From assembly GCA_023382715.1 (NCBI GenBank), contig JAHDWP010000007.1:62001-126000 (forward strand): a DNA stretch of 64,000 bases. The letters run 5' to 3'. Made by a program: the position numbers and the translations under genes. The DNA is from Anaerolineae bacterium (GTDB lineage: Bacteria; Chloroflexota; Anaerolineae; Aggregatilineales; Aggregatilineaceae). The notes under the pieces are model-generated. The model was not told where the DNA came from. It worked only from the letters and a program-made list of their open reading frames with translations, and ran no database searches. Position 1 is the first letter of the stretch, and every line of letters starts with the position of its first letter. Below are positions 1 to 8,125 of the stretch, piece after piece.

Positions 1-225
1 GAGCAGACGGTCTTCAGCGGCGACTGCCTGTTCTACGGCAGCATCGGGCGCACCGATCTGCCGGGCGCGGACTACGGGACGCTGATGCGCTCGATCACGC
101 GCAAGCTGTTGCCGCTGGGCGATTCCTTCACGATCGCGCCGGGGCACATGCGCGATACGACTATCGGCCACGAGCGCACGCACAATCCCTTCGTGGTGGA
201 GTACCTCAGCGCAGGGGCGCAGTGA
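1..225 (+). CDS. Metallo-beta-lactamase fold hydrolase, C-terminal part (5' end outside window)
   Basis: Open from base 1 in frame 1 and stopped by TGA at 223-225; about 74 codons are visible. The peptide has the C-terminal signature of glyoxalase II / YcbL-type metal hydrolases: a GDCLFYGSIGRTDLPG stretch holding the bridging Asp, followed by a PGH motif with the last metal-binding His, then TTIGHER and NPF. Members hydrolyse thioesters or related substrates using a two-metal centre in the cytoplasm. The substrate cannot be told from this fragment. The first metal-binding motif (HxHxDH) would lie upstream of the window. The family is secure, the exact function unknown. Confidence 0.85.
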   Translation, partial: EQTVFSGDCLFYGSIGRTDLPGADYGTLMRSITRKLLPLGDSFTIAPGHMRDTTIGHERTHNPFVVEYLSAGAQ

Positions 226-292
226 TCCCACTGCGACTCCAAGAGCGGGCAGGGAGCAGCATGGACACGTTCACCCGGCCAGCGGCCAGCGG

Positions 293-916
293 GTGCGCCT
301 GATGCGCCGGCGGCTGCGCTTCATCTGGCGCTATCTGCGCGGCCATACCCCCTGGGATTCGGGCATTGTTCCACCGGAGATCGTCGCCTGGATCGCGGCG
401 CTGGAGCGCGACGGTCGCCCGGCAGGCCGCGCGCTCGACCTGGGCTGTGGCACCGGCACCACCGCGCTCTACCTGGCCGAACGGGGCTGGGAGGTGGTGG
501 GCGTGGACTTCGCCCCCAACGCCATCTGGCGCGCGCGGCGCAAGGCGCAGCGGGCGGGCCTGGTCGAGCGCGCCGCGTTCTTCAGCGCCGACGTGTCGCG
601 CCCGGACTTTCTGGGCGACGCGGGGCCGTTCGACCTGCTGATTGACGTGGGCTGTATGCATGGCCTGGTGCCAGAACAGCGCCCCCAGTACGCGGCCAAC
701 CTGATCCGGCTCGCGCGGCCCGGCGCGGCTTACCTGCTCTACGCCTTTCTGCCGCGCGTGGGGCGGGATGGCCGCGCGATGGGCGTTGACTGCGCGGGCC
801 TGAAGGCGCTGTTCGGCGACGCATTCGCGCTGCTGGACTACGTGCCCGGCCAGGAGGTCACGCAGCCGGTGGCGAGCGCATGGTACACCTGGCAGCGCCA
901 GGCGGTGACGCCGTGA
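293..916 (+). CDS. Class I SAM-dependent methyltransferase
   Basis: A 207-residue protein with the Rossmann methyltransferase motif I LDLGCGTGTTALYLAERG, then motif II VVGVDFAPNAI and a later DLLIDVGCMHGL segment. This is the single-domain fold that transfers a methyl group from S-adenosylmethionine; the acceptor is not evident. It resembles the thiopurine/tellurite-resistance type. The start is GTG at 293, with an in-frame ATG at 302 as alternative. Its stop codon overlaps the start of the next gene (GTGA at 913-916), so the two are probably translationally coupled. The N-terminal RRRLRFIWRYLRG is strongly basic. Confidence 0.8.
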   Translation: MRLMRRRLRFIWRYLRGHTPWDSGIVPPEIVAWIAALERDGRPAGRALDLGCGTGTTALYLAERGWEVVGVDFAPNAIWRARRKAQRAGLVERAAFFSADVSRPDFLGDAGPFDLLIDVGCMHGLVPEQRPQYAANLIRLARPGAAYLLYAFLPRVGRDGRAMGVDCAGLKALFGDAFALLDYVPGQEVTQPVASAWYTWQRQAVTP

Positions 917-1836
917 AGCGCGCCCTGCTGCTCTTCCTGGACGGGGTGGGGCTGGGCGACGACGACCCGGCGACCAACCCTTTCGCGGCAGCGCGCACGC
1001 CCACGCTCGACGCGCTGGCGGGCGGGCAGCGCTGGCTGCGCGGCGTCGCGCGCCACGATAACGGGCGCGCCATCTTCATCCCCACCGACCCGCGCCTGGG
1101 CGTGCCCGGTCGCCCGCAGAGCGCCACTGGCCAGGCGGCGATCCTCACCGGGCGCAATATCCCGGCGGCGCTCGGCGAGCACTACGGCCCGCGCCCCAAC
1201 GCGACCATTCGCGCCCTGCTCGATGGCGACAACCTGTTCAAGCGCGTGGTGGCGTCCGGCGGCTCGGCGGCGCTGATCACGGCTTTTCCGCCGCGCTTCT
1301 TCGACGCGCTGGCGCGCGGCAAGCGGCTGCCTTCCTCCATTCAGTACGCGGCGCTGGCGGCAGGGCTGCGCCTGGCGACGGAGCAGGACATCTACGCGGG
1401 CACGGCGATGAGTCCCGACTGGACGGGGGAGGGCTGGCGCAGCGACCTGGGCTACACCGACACGCCGCTTTATGCGCCGGGGGAGGCGGGCGCGCTCCTG
1501 GCGCGGCTGGCCGGAGAGCGCACGCTGACATTCTTCGAGCACTGGGTTTCCGACGTGGTCGGCCACCGGGGGACGCTGGCGCAGGGCGTGGCATTGCTGG
1601 AGCTGTTCGACGCGGTGATGGCCGGGCTGCTGGCGGGCTGGGACGACGAAGCCGGGGTGATCGTCATCACCAGCGATCACGGCAACCTGGAAGACCTGAG
1701 CACGCGCAAGCATACCACCCACGACGTGCCGACGGTGATCATCGGCGCGGCGCGGGAGCGCGTCGCCGCAGGGCTGCGCGACCTGACCGGCATCGCGCCG
1801 GGGATCCTGCGCGCGCTCGACGGCGCCGGGCCATAA
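913..1836 (+). CDS. Alkaline phosphatase / phosphoglycerate mutase-superfamily metalloenzyme
   Basis: About 307 residues from a GTG start at 913 that overlaps the previous stop. The N-terminal ALLLFLDGVGLGDDD carries the first metal-binding Asp of the alkaline-phosphatase superfamily. QSATGQAAILTGRN contains the Ser/Thr that is phosphorylated in phosphomutases. FFEHWVSDVVGHRG and SDHGNLEDLSTRKHTTHD near the C-terminus supply the remaining Asp/His metal ligands. The closest characterised relatives are cofactor-independent phosphoglycerate mutases and phosphopentomutases, but the protein is shorter and lacks an obvious second iPGM domain. A phosphohydrolase or phosphomutase role is inferred; the substrate is unknown. 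Upstream ATG/GTG codons fall inside the methyltransferase gene and were not chosen. Confidence 0.78.
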   Translation: MKRALLLFLDGVGLGDDDPATNPFAAARTPTLDALAGGQRWLRGVARHDNGRAIFIPTDPRLGVPGRPQSATGQAAILTGRNIPAALGEHYGPRPNATIRALLDGDNLFKRVVASGGSAALITAFPPRFFDALARGKRLPSSIQYAALAAGLRLATEQDIYAGTAMSPDWTGEGWRSDLGYTDTPLYAPGEAGALLARLAGERTLTFFEHWVSDVVGHRGTLAQGVALLELFDAVMAGLLAGWDDEAGVIVITSDHGNLEDLSTRKHTTHDVPTVIIGAARERVAAGLRDLTGIAPGILRALDGAGP

Positions 1837-2315
1837 GACCTGGCGTTGCGGCGCTCGCAGGCCAACCGCCCGCCAAGCGTAGGGCGCATTGGGCTGCGAG
1901 CCGTGTCTCTCTGTGCGATACTCGGCGATAGGCCGTGCACTGCCGCCCGGCCCGGTGGGAGCGCATCGTTTCTGATGCGGAGTGTTCCCGCAGAGACGCA
2001 GAGAGCGCGGAGAAGGGCGACGGCTTCACGGGCTTTCCCCACAGCTTTTCCTCTGCGGTTCAGCGAATCTGCCACGCGCTCGCGCCAACTCCGGTCTGGC
2101 GGACTTGTGGCGAATGCGCTATAGTGCCGGGCGTGCGGGGCTGTGCCCTGGGTCAGTTGGCCGGCCCCGCCCGACAGGGAATGGTAGTGTCTGTAGCTGC
2201 GCCTTTCGGCGATGTAATGGAAGCCCTGGCCTGCGCAGCGGCCAGATTGCACGCCGGCCCCGGTGTCGCGGAATGCGCCCGGTCTGGTGCCGGTGGGCAA
2301 AGGAGTGCCTGATAT
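1837..2315. other. Intergenic region with a repeat and a possible promoter
   Basis: This 479-bp gap has no convincing gene. It contains one copy of the CGCAGAG-type inverted repeat (1984-2063) and a TATAGT -10-like hexamer at 2120-2125, about 190 nt upstream of the C39 peptidase gene. No good -35 is seen. The 190-nt leader is GC-rich with several short stems, and I recognise no riboswitch in it. The ribosome site AAAGGAG lies just before the ATG at 2316. Confidence 0.5.
1984..2063. repeat. CGCAGAG-family inverted repeat
   Basis: The left arm CCCGCAGAGACGCAGAGAGC (from 1987) and right arm TTTTCCTCTGCGGTTCAG (2046-2063) bracket about 30 nt, in the gap before the C39 peptidase gene. Confidence 0.75.
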
Positions 2316-3947
2316 ATGGGAGCACCAAAGTCCGGCGACAAGGCCAAGCGTGACACGCCGCGCCTCTCGTCCACTGTTCCGAATGACTACGACCATCTCA
2401 ACGTGCCTGGCTCGGTGAACTTCCCCCTCGACCACCCGCGCAGCCGGCGTCCTCACGCGCGGCGGCGGCGCGGCGGCCCACCCACGTGGATCAAGGCGCT
2501 GCTGGCGATGGCGGGCGTGATGTTTGCCCTGGGCGTGGTTGCGCTGGTCATCTTCGCCATCGCCTTCCCGCCCTTCTTTCGCGGGCTGGAGCCGCGCTAC
2601 CAGCAGCGCCTGATTGACATGTTCCCGCCTTTCGAATCGCTGCGGGCGACGGTGCCGTTTGAGGTGCTGCCCACGCTCAGCGGGGCCAGCGACAGCGATG
2701 CTGCGCAGCAGCTTCTGCTGACCCAGGAAGAACCGGGCGCAGCTGACACGCCCCAGCCGGGCGGCGAAGAGCCGGGCCTCACCGATCCGGGCAGCGATGC
2801 GCTGCCAGAGACTCCGCCGATGATCGTCCCCAGCCCGACGCCCACCGAGAGCGCCGGCGGCATCCCAGTCGGCGCGGTGCCCACCGAGGAGCCGACGCCG
2901 CTGCCTGTCTACGAGGCTCCCCAGGTGGCCGCGCTGCCCACTTTCACGCCGCAGGTGCAGCCGACGGAGATGCCGCTGCCGCCGACGGTCAAGCTGGGCA
3001 ACATTCGTTATGAGAAGCAGGGCTGGAACAACTGCGGCCCGACCACCATGACGATGGCCCTCAGCTACTATGGCTGGACGGATGGCCAGACCACCGCCGC
3101 CAACTGGATGAAGCCCCATCCAGAGGACAAGAACGTCAGCCCCTGGCAGATGGTGCGCTTCGTCAACGAGCGCACCGGGATCAAGGCGCTCTACCGCTAT
3201 GGGGGGACGCTGACCGTGCTCAAGCGGCTGCTGGCGGCGGGCTTCCCGGTGGTGGTGGAGGAGAGCATCCAGCCGGCGGGCGAAGGCTGGCTGGGCCATT
3301 ATGTGCTGTTCATCGGCTACGACGACACCCAGCAGCACTTCCTGACCTTCGACAGCTACCTGGGCAGCAACAAAGACCAGGGCCGCCCCAGCCCGTACAG
3401 CGTCTTCGACGACAAATGGCGCCATTTCAACCGCGTGTTCATGGTCGTCTATGAGCCATCGCGCGAGATGGAGCTGCGCCGGGCGCTCGGCGATTACGTA
3501 GACCCGGCGCACGGCTACCGCTCCGCGCTGGCCCAGGCGCGCGACGAAGCCACCAAGAATCGCGACGATAAGTGGGCCTGGTTCAATATGGGCACGTCCT
3601 ACACGCTGCTGGGCGAATACGAGAACGCCGCTTTCGCCTATGATGAGGCGCTGCGCCAGGGCCTGCCGCCGCGCATGTTGTGGTACCAGTTCGGGCTGTA
3701 CGAAGCCTACTACCACACCGGGCGCTACAACGACGTGCTGGCTCACGCCCAGAACACGGCCCGCTACACGCCCTATGTCGAGGAGTCGTACTACTGGGAA
3801 GGCATGGTCTACGCCGCCCAGGGCAACCAGCAGGCGGCGCTGGAGAAGTTCGACCAGGTGCTGCGCTTCAACAGGAACTTCTTCCCGGCGCTCGAAGCCA
3901 AGAACCAGGTCGAGGCGGGCACTTTCACGGTGGCACTGAGCCACTAG
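2316..3947 (+). CDS. Membrane-anchored C39-family cysteine peptidase with C-terminal TPRs
   Basis: 543 residues. A basic N-terminal tail is followed by one transmembrane helix (about 59-85), then a Pro/Thr/Glu-rich linker (about 135-225) with PSPTPTE and PTEEPTP runs. A papain-like C39 domain follows (about 228-375). It retains the oxyanion Gln235, Cys240 in NNCGPTT, His328 in GHYVLFIGYDD and Asp346 in FDSYLG, so it looks active. The C-terminal 130 residues are tetratricopeptide repeats (WAWFNMGTSYTLLGEYENAA, then LWYQFGLYEAYYHTGRYNDV). In the best-known C39 proteins the domain cleaves double-glycine leader peptides and is fused to an ABC exporter; here it is probably extracytoplasmic and tethered, with TPRs for substrate or partner binding. 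Start ATG 2316 with AAAGGAG. Confidence 0.85.
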   Translation: MGAPKSGDKAKRDTPRLSSTVPNDYDHLNVPGSVNFPLDHPRSRRPHARRRRGGPPTWIKALLAMAGVMFALGVVALVIFAIAFPPFFRGLEPRYQQRLIDMFPPFESLRATVPFEVLPTLSGASDSDAAQQLLLTQEEPGAADTPQPGGEEPGLTDPGSDALPETPPMIVPSPTPTESAGGIPVGAVPTEEPTPLPVYEAPQVAALPTFTPQVQPTEMPLPPTVKLGNIRYEKQGWNNCGPTTMTMALSYYGWTDGQTTAANWMKPHPEDKNVSPWQMVRFVNERTGIKALYRYGGTLTVLKRLLAAGFPVVVEESIQPAGEGWLGHYVLFIGYDDTQQHFLTFDSYLGSNKDQGRPSPYSVFDDKWRHFNRVFMVVYEPSREMELRRALGDYVDPAHGYRSALAQARDEATKNRDDKWAWFNMGTSYTLLGEYENAAFAYDEALRQGLPPRMLWYQFGLYEAYYHTGRYNDVLAHAQNTARYTPYVEESYYWEGMVYAAQGNQQAALEKFDQVLRFNRNFFPALEAKNQVEAGTFTVALSH

Positions 3948-4233
3948 CGCACCAGGGCGGAAATGAGCATCCAGTCTGGCCTGGCCCAGCCCCCCATCCC
4001 CGGCCCTTCCTCCACGAGGAAGGAAGGGAGCAGGGCGCAGGCCTTAAACCCTTCCCCCGCAAGGAGGGAGGGGCTTGGGGTGAGGGGGGACAGCGAGCAG
4101 CTGGCGGCTGCGTGCCAGTGACGCTCGCGCGCTTCAAAGAACAGGGGCGGGTTTCGAAACCCGCCCCTGCGCCGAATGGCACGCGAACGCCTCCGTCCGC
4201 GCAGGCACGCCGACTTGACCGCACGAGGTAACT
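3948..4233. repeat. Intergenic repeats: CTTCCCCC-type inverted repeats and a perfect 28-nt palindrome
   Basis: At 3985-4101 are two consecutive copies of the C/G-tract family (CCCTTCCTCC...GGAAGGAAGGG, then CCCTTCCCCC...GGGAGGGG) found in many gaps of this window. At 4142-4169 lies a perfect palindrome, CAGGGGCGGGTTTC followed by its exact complement. It could terminate transcription from the C39 gene or fold as a REP-like hairpin, but no T-tract follows. The murJ ribosome site (GAGGTAA) is just downstream. Confidence 0.8.
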
Positions 4234-5949
4234 ATGGCCGACCGCACTCCTCACGCCGACACCCAGCGCATGGCGCGCAACACGCTCATCCTGATGATCG
4301 CCTTCGGCACGGCCAAGGCGATCAGCCTGGCCCAGACCTTCATCATCGCCAGCGTGTTCGGCGTGGGCGACGAGTGGGACGCCTTCGTGACGGCCAACCG
4401 CATCCCGGAGCAGATCGTGCTGCTCATCGGCGGCGGCGCGCTGTCCTACGCCTTCATCCCCATCTTCAGCGGCCTGCTGGCCCGCGACGAGCGGGCGGCG
4501 GGCTGGCGACTGGCCAGCGCGGTGATCAACACCGTCTTCGTGGTGACGCTGGCGCTGAGCGCCCTCGGCTTTCTGTTCGCGCCCTGGCTGGTGGAGCACG
4601 TCGTCGCGCCCGGCTTCGCTGCGGACAAAGTCGCGCAGACGGTGACGCTGATGCGCATTCTGCTGATCAGCACGCTCGTCTTCAGCGTCAGCGGCATCTT
4701 CCAGGGCATTCTGCACAGCCACAACCATTTTCTGCTGCCTGCGCTGGCCCCGATTCTGTTCGACGTGGGCATCCTCTTCGGGGTGATCTTCCTGATCGGC
4801 CCGCTGGGGGTGTACGGCATCGCCTGGGGCGCAGTGCTTGGCTCGCTGCTGCACCTGGGCGTGCAGGTGCCCGGCCTGCTGCGCTACCGGATGCGCTGGC
4901 TGCCGCGCCTGGGCTGGCGCGATCCGGCGCTGCGCCGTGTGATCACCCTGATGATCCCGCGTGTGGCCGGGCTGGGCGTGGTGGCTTTCAACACCCTGGT
5001 CTTCAACAACATCGCCTCGCGCATGGGCAGCGGCGCGGTCAGCGCCTTCGACTGGGGCTATCGCCTGATGAATATCCCGGAGACGCTGATCGGCAGCGCG
5101 ATGGGCTTTGTGGTGTTCCCCACGCTGGCCGCCTTCAGCGCGCTCGGTGACGACGCGCGCAAGCGCGGGGCGATGTCCGGCGCGCTGCGCTTCATCCTCA
5201 TCGCCACCATCCCTGCCGCCGTCGGGCTGGTGCTGATCGGCAGGCCGCTGATCAGCCTGCTGGAGCGCGGCGCGTTCGACGCCGAGGACAGCGCGCTGGT
5301 CTATGGCGCGCTGCAATTCTTCGCCTTCGGCCTCATCTTCCAGAGCCTGCACGAGGTCGTTGCGCGCAGCTTCTACGCCGACAAGGACACCGTGACGCCG
5401 CTGTGGATCGCCGTCATCGCCGCCGTCGCCAACGTGCTGATCGTGGGCGGGCTGTATCTGGGCTTCGTCAGCGACTTCGACGGCACAACCCGCGCGGTAT
5501 TCGGCGAGTGGGGCACGGCGTATGCGGCGGGCGACTATGAGGCGGCGCTGGGCGTGCTGGCTGGCGGGGCGACGCAGCTCAACGAGCAGCTCGCCGGCGC
5601 GACCGGGGTGGGGGGGCTGGCCATCGGCTATTCGGCCACTTTCCTGATCGAGCTGGCCCTGCTGCTGATCATTCTGCGGCGGCGCTGGGGCAGCGTGGAC
5701 GGTCGTCACCTGGCCCTGACTGCCGCGCGGACGGTCGTCGCAGCCATCGTGATGGGCGCGGCGGTGCTGGGGGCCGATGCAGTGTTTGGCGCGCTGGGCT
5801 GGCACGAGGCCGGGGTCGCGCTGACCGGGCTGCGTGTGCTGGGACTGGCGGGCGTGGGCGCGGTGACGTTCGTCATCGCCGGCGTGCTGCTGGGTTTGCG
5901 GGAGATTCGCACGCTGCCGGCGATGGTCTTGCGGCGGGGCCAGCCATAG
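4234..5949 (+). CDS. murJ: Lipid II flippase MurJ (MviN family)
   Basis: 571 residues and highly hydrophobic, with about 14 transmembrane segments. It is a MOP-superfamily flippase that moves the peptidoglycan precursor lipid II across the cytoplasmic membrane. Family hallmarks are the N-terminal RNTLILMIAFGTAKAI, the GVGDEWDAFVTANRIPE segment (MurJ proteins have a D-AF-vA-riP pattern), and GGALSYAFIPIFSGLL. The length fits the family, with an extra hydrophilic stretch near residues 410-450 (FDGTTRAVFGEWGTAYAAGD) between late helices. The start ATG at 4234 follows GAGGTAA. Paralogs acting on other lipid-linked oligosaccharides exist, so strict lipid II specificity is an inference. Confidence 0.88.
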   Translation: MADRTPHADTQRMARNTLILMIAFGTAKAISLAQTFIIASVFGVGDEWDAFVTANRIPEQIVLLIGGGALSYAFIPIFSGLLARDERAAGWRLASAVINTVFVVTLALSALGFLFAPWLVEHVVAPGFAADKVAQTVTLMRILLISTLVFSVSGIFQGILHSHNHFLLPALAPILFDVGILFGVIFLIGPLGVYGIAWGAVLGSLLHLGVQVPGLLRYRMRWLPRLGWRDPALRRVITLMIPRVAGLGVVAFNTLVFNNIASRMGSGAVSAFDWGYRLMNIPETLIGSAMGFVVFPTLAAFSALGDDARKRGAMSGALRFILIATIPAAVGLVLIGRPLISLLERGAFDAEDSALVYGALQFFAFGLIFQSLHEVVARSFYADKDTVTPLWIAVIAAVANVLIVGGLYLGFVSDFDGTTRAVFGEWGTAYAAGDYEAALGVLAGGATQLNEQLAGATGVGGLAIGYSATFLIELALLLIILRRRWGSVDGRHLALTAARTVVAAIVMGAAVLGADAVFGALGWHEAGVALTGLRVLGLAGVGAVTFVIAGVLLGLREIRTLPAMVLRRGQP

Positions 5950-6150
5950 ATCGGCTTGCGAAATGCGAATTGCGAAATTTGAATTGGAATGCGCTCTCGC
6001 GGGGTACGACGAAACGGGCGGGCTTCATTTCGTAATTCGCAATCCGCAATCCGCAATTCACCTTCGCATCTGTGGAAGCCGCGCCGCGAATCCTGTACAA
6101 TTGCCCGGTTGTACCCACCGGAAACGCGCATCCATTGAGGAGCCTGATCC
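5950..6150. repeat. Low-GC inverted repeat (GCGAATTGCG type) and promoter-like hexamer
   Basis: At 5957-6062 an unusually A/T-rich stretch carries GCGAATTGCGAAATTTGAATT on one side and AATTCGCAATCCGCAATCCGCAATT on the other, able to pair as a long imperfect hairpin. It stands out against the surrounding high GC. Just after it, TACAAT at 6096-6101 is a plausible -10 for the kinase/pyrophosphorylase gene, whose GTG at 6151 has a GAGGAG ribosome site. Confidence 0.7.
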
Positions 6151-8073
6151 GTGAAGATTTTCGTTCCAGGGCGCATCTGCCTGTTTGGCGAACACTCAGA
6201 CTGGGCGGGCGGCTACCGGCGCATCAACGCCGACATCGAGAAGGGCTACGCGCTGATCGCCGGCACCAACCAGGGTATCTACGCTAATGTGGAGCCGCAC
6301 CCGACCGCCCTGATTCTCACCAGCACGACCCCCGATGGAACCCGGCACGGCCCCTACGAGATTCCGATGGAGCCGAAGGCGCTGCTCGATGAAGCGCAGC
6401 GCGGCGGCTTCTGGAGCTACATCGCCGGCGTGGCCTACCAGATGCTGACCAATTACCACGTGCGCGGCCTGCTTCTCGATAACTACCAGACCGATCTGCC
6501 GGTCAAGAAGGGGCTGTCGTCGAGCGCTGCTATCTCGGTGCTGGCGGCGCGCGCTTTCAACCGCGTCTACGACCTCAAGCTGACCACGCGCGGCGAGATG
6601 GAGATCGCCTACCAGGGCGAGATCACCACGCCGTCGCGCTGCGGGCGTATGGACCAGGGCTGCGCATTCGGCAATCGCCCCGTGCTGATGACCTTCGACG
6701 GCGAGCGCCTGGACACCGAGGAGCTGCGCGCCGGGCAAACTCTCTACTTCGTGCTGGTGGACTTGCAGGCGCAGAAGGATACGATGGAGATTCTGGCCCG
6801 GCTCAACCGCTCGTACCCCTTCGCCGACAACGAGACCGAGGCGGGCGTGCAGAAGCTGCTCGGCCCGGTCAACCGGCGCATCGTGGGCCAGGCGGTGGAG
6901 GCGCTGCGGGTGGGCGACGGCGAGCAGCTTGGCGCGCTGATGGTCGAGGCGCAGCAGTTCTTCGACCGCTACGCGACGCCCGCCTGCCCGGAGGAATTGA
7001 CGGCCCCTGTGCTGCACCGCGTCCTGGACTACGAGCCGCTCAAGCCGCACATCTGGGGCGGCAAGGGTGTGGGTTCGCAGGGGGATGGCACGGCCCAATT
7101 CATCGCCCGCAGCGAAGCCGATCAGCAAGCCATCATTGACATTGTGGAGCGCGACCTGGAGATGCCCTGCCTCAAGCTGACGCTGGCCCCAGGGCCGCAG
7201 GTGCGCAAGGCGCTCATCCCCGCCGCCGGGTTCGGCACGCGCCTCTTCCCGGCGTCTAAGGCGGCCAAGAAAGAGCTGTTCCCCATCGTGGATCGCGACG
7301 GGATCGCCAAGCCGGCCATCCTGCTGGTCGTCGAGGAGGCGCTGGCGGCGGGCATCGAGGAAGTGATCGTCATCGTCCAGCAGGATGACCTGCGCGAGTT
7401 CGAGACGTTCTTCAAGGTGCAGGTGTCCATCGAGAACTACAACAAGCTGCCGCGCCATTTCCAGGACTACTCGCGCCACCTGCTGGACATCGGCCAGCGC
7501 GTCAAGTTCATCGTCCAGCACACCCAGCAAGGGCTGGGTCACGCCGTCTACATGGCGCGCGAAGTGATAGATAGCGAGCCGTTTCTGCTCATGCTCGGCG
7601 ATCACCTCTACCGCTCCGAGACGGATCGCTCGTGCGCCCAGCAGGTGATTGACGTATTTCACCAGCGCGGGGTGAGCGCGCTCGGCCTGCGCCGCACGCC
7701 CGAAGACCAGATCGCCAATTTCGGCACGGCGACTGGCATCTGGCTGGAAGAAGGCGAGCTGCTGAGCGTCACCGAGTTCTCGGAGAAGCCGACCATAGAT
7801 TACGCCCGCGAGTGCCTGCGAATGCCTGGCCTGCCGGAAGACGAATACCTGACTGTCTTCGGGCAGTACGTGATCAAGCCGCAGATTTTCGACTACCTGG
7901 AAGAGCACATTCAGCACAACGTCCGCGAGCGCGGTGAGTTCCAGCTCACTTCGGCGCTGGACCGGCTGCGCCAGGAGGACGGCTTCCTGGGGGTGGTCGT
8001 GCAGGGCCGCCGCTTCGACATCGGCATCCCGGAGTATTATCTGGAGACGCTGCGCACCTTCAGCCAGGATTGA
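6151..8073 (+). CDS. Bifunctional GHMP-family sugar kinase / GalU-type nucleotidyltransferase fusion
   Basis: One uninterrupted 640-residue frame joining two complete enzymes. Residues 1-345 are a GHMP kinase: the galactokinase-like signature PGRICLFGEHSDWAGG (6-21), the ATP loop GLSSSAA (121-127), a GRMDQ segment with the likely catalytic Asp168, and the C-terminal glycine motif GGKGVGSQGDG (303-313). Residues 352-640 are a GalU-like nucleotidyltransferase: IPAAGFGTRLFPASKAAKKE (356-375), KPAI, a LMLGDHLYRSE metal/NDP site and FSEKP. The expected chemistry is sugar to sugar-1-phosphate, then sugar-1-phosphate plus NTP (probably UTP) to NDP-sugar. Known fusions of this logic (Bacteroides Fkp, plant FKGP) carry the pyrophosphorylase N-terminally, so the order here is reversed. 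The sugar is unknown. Start GTG with GAGGAG upstream. Confidence 0.85.
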   Translation: MKIFVPGRICLFGEHSDWAGGYRRINADIEKGYALIAGTNQGIYANVEPHPTALILTSTTPDGTRHGPYEIPMEPKALLDEAQRGGFWSYIAGVAYQMLTNYHVRGLLLDNYQTDLPVKKGLSSSAAISVLAARAFNRVYDLKLTTRGEMEIAYQGEITTPSRCGRMDQGCAFGNRPVLMTFDGERLDTEELRAGQTLYFVLVDLQAQKDTMEILARLNRSYPFADNETEAGVQKLLGPVNRRIVGQAVEALRVGDGEQLGALMVEAQQFFDRYATPACPEELTAPVLHRVLDYEPLKPHIWGGKGVGSQGDGTAQFIARSEADQQAIIDIVERDLEMPCLKLTLAPGPQVRKALIPAAGFGTRLFPASKAAKKELFPIVDRDGIAKPAILLVVEEALAAGIEEVIVIVQQDDLREFETFFKVQVSIENYNKLPRHFQDYSRHLLDIGQRVKFIVQHTQQGLGHAVYMAREVIDSEPFLLMLGDHLYRSETDRSCAQQVIDVFHQRGVSALGLRRTPEDQIANFGTATGIWLEEGELLSVTEFSEKPTIDYARECLRMPGLPEDEYLTVFGQYVIKPQIFDYLEEHIQHNVRERGEFQLTSALDRLRQEDGFLGVVVQGRRFDIGIPEYYLETLRTFSQD

Positions 8074-8096
8074 CAGGGGTGGGGAGATTGAAATCT

Positions 8097-8118
8097 ACGG
8101 GGGCCGCGCGGCCCCCGT
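8097..8118. terminator. Bidirectional terminator hairpin
   Basis: A perfect 10-bp G/C stem (ACGGGGGCCG with its complement, 2-nt loop) sits between the convergent kinase/pyrophosphorylase gene and the Uma2 gene, followed by GTTGTCGTG on the plus strand. The position and symmetry suggest it ends both transcripts. Confidence 0.7.
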
Positions 8119-8125
8119 TGTCGTG

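Noticed and set aside
1677-3944. 755-codon open frame on the minus strand opposite the C39 peptidase gene
   Set aside because: It is antisense to a well-supported gene, low-complexity in composition and has no recognisable domain; long antisense frames are expected at this GC.
3925-5805. 626-codon minus-strand frame opposite murJ
   Set aside because: His/Gln/Asp/Arg-rich translation typical of antisense shadows; murJ has clear family motifs on the other strand.
6196-7917. 573-codon minus-strand frame opposite the kinase/pyrophosphorylase fusion
   Set aside because: Antisense shadow without recognisable motifs.
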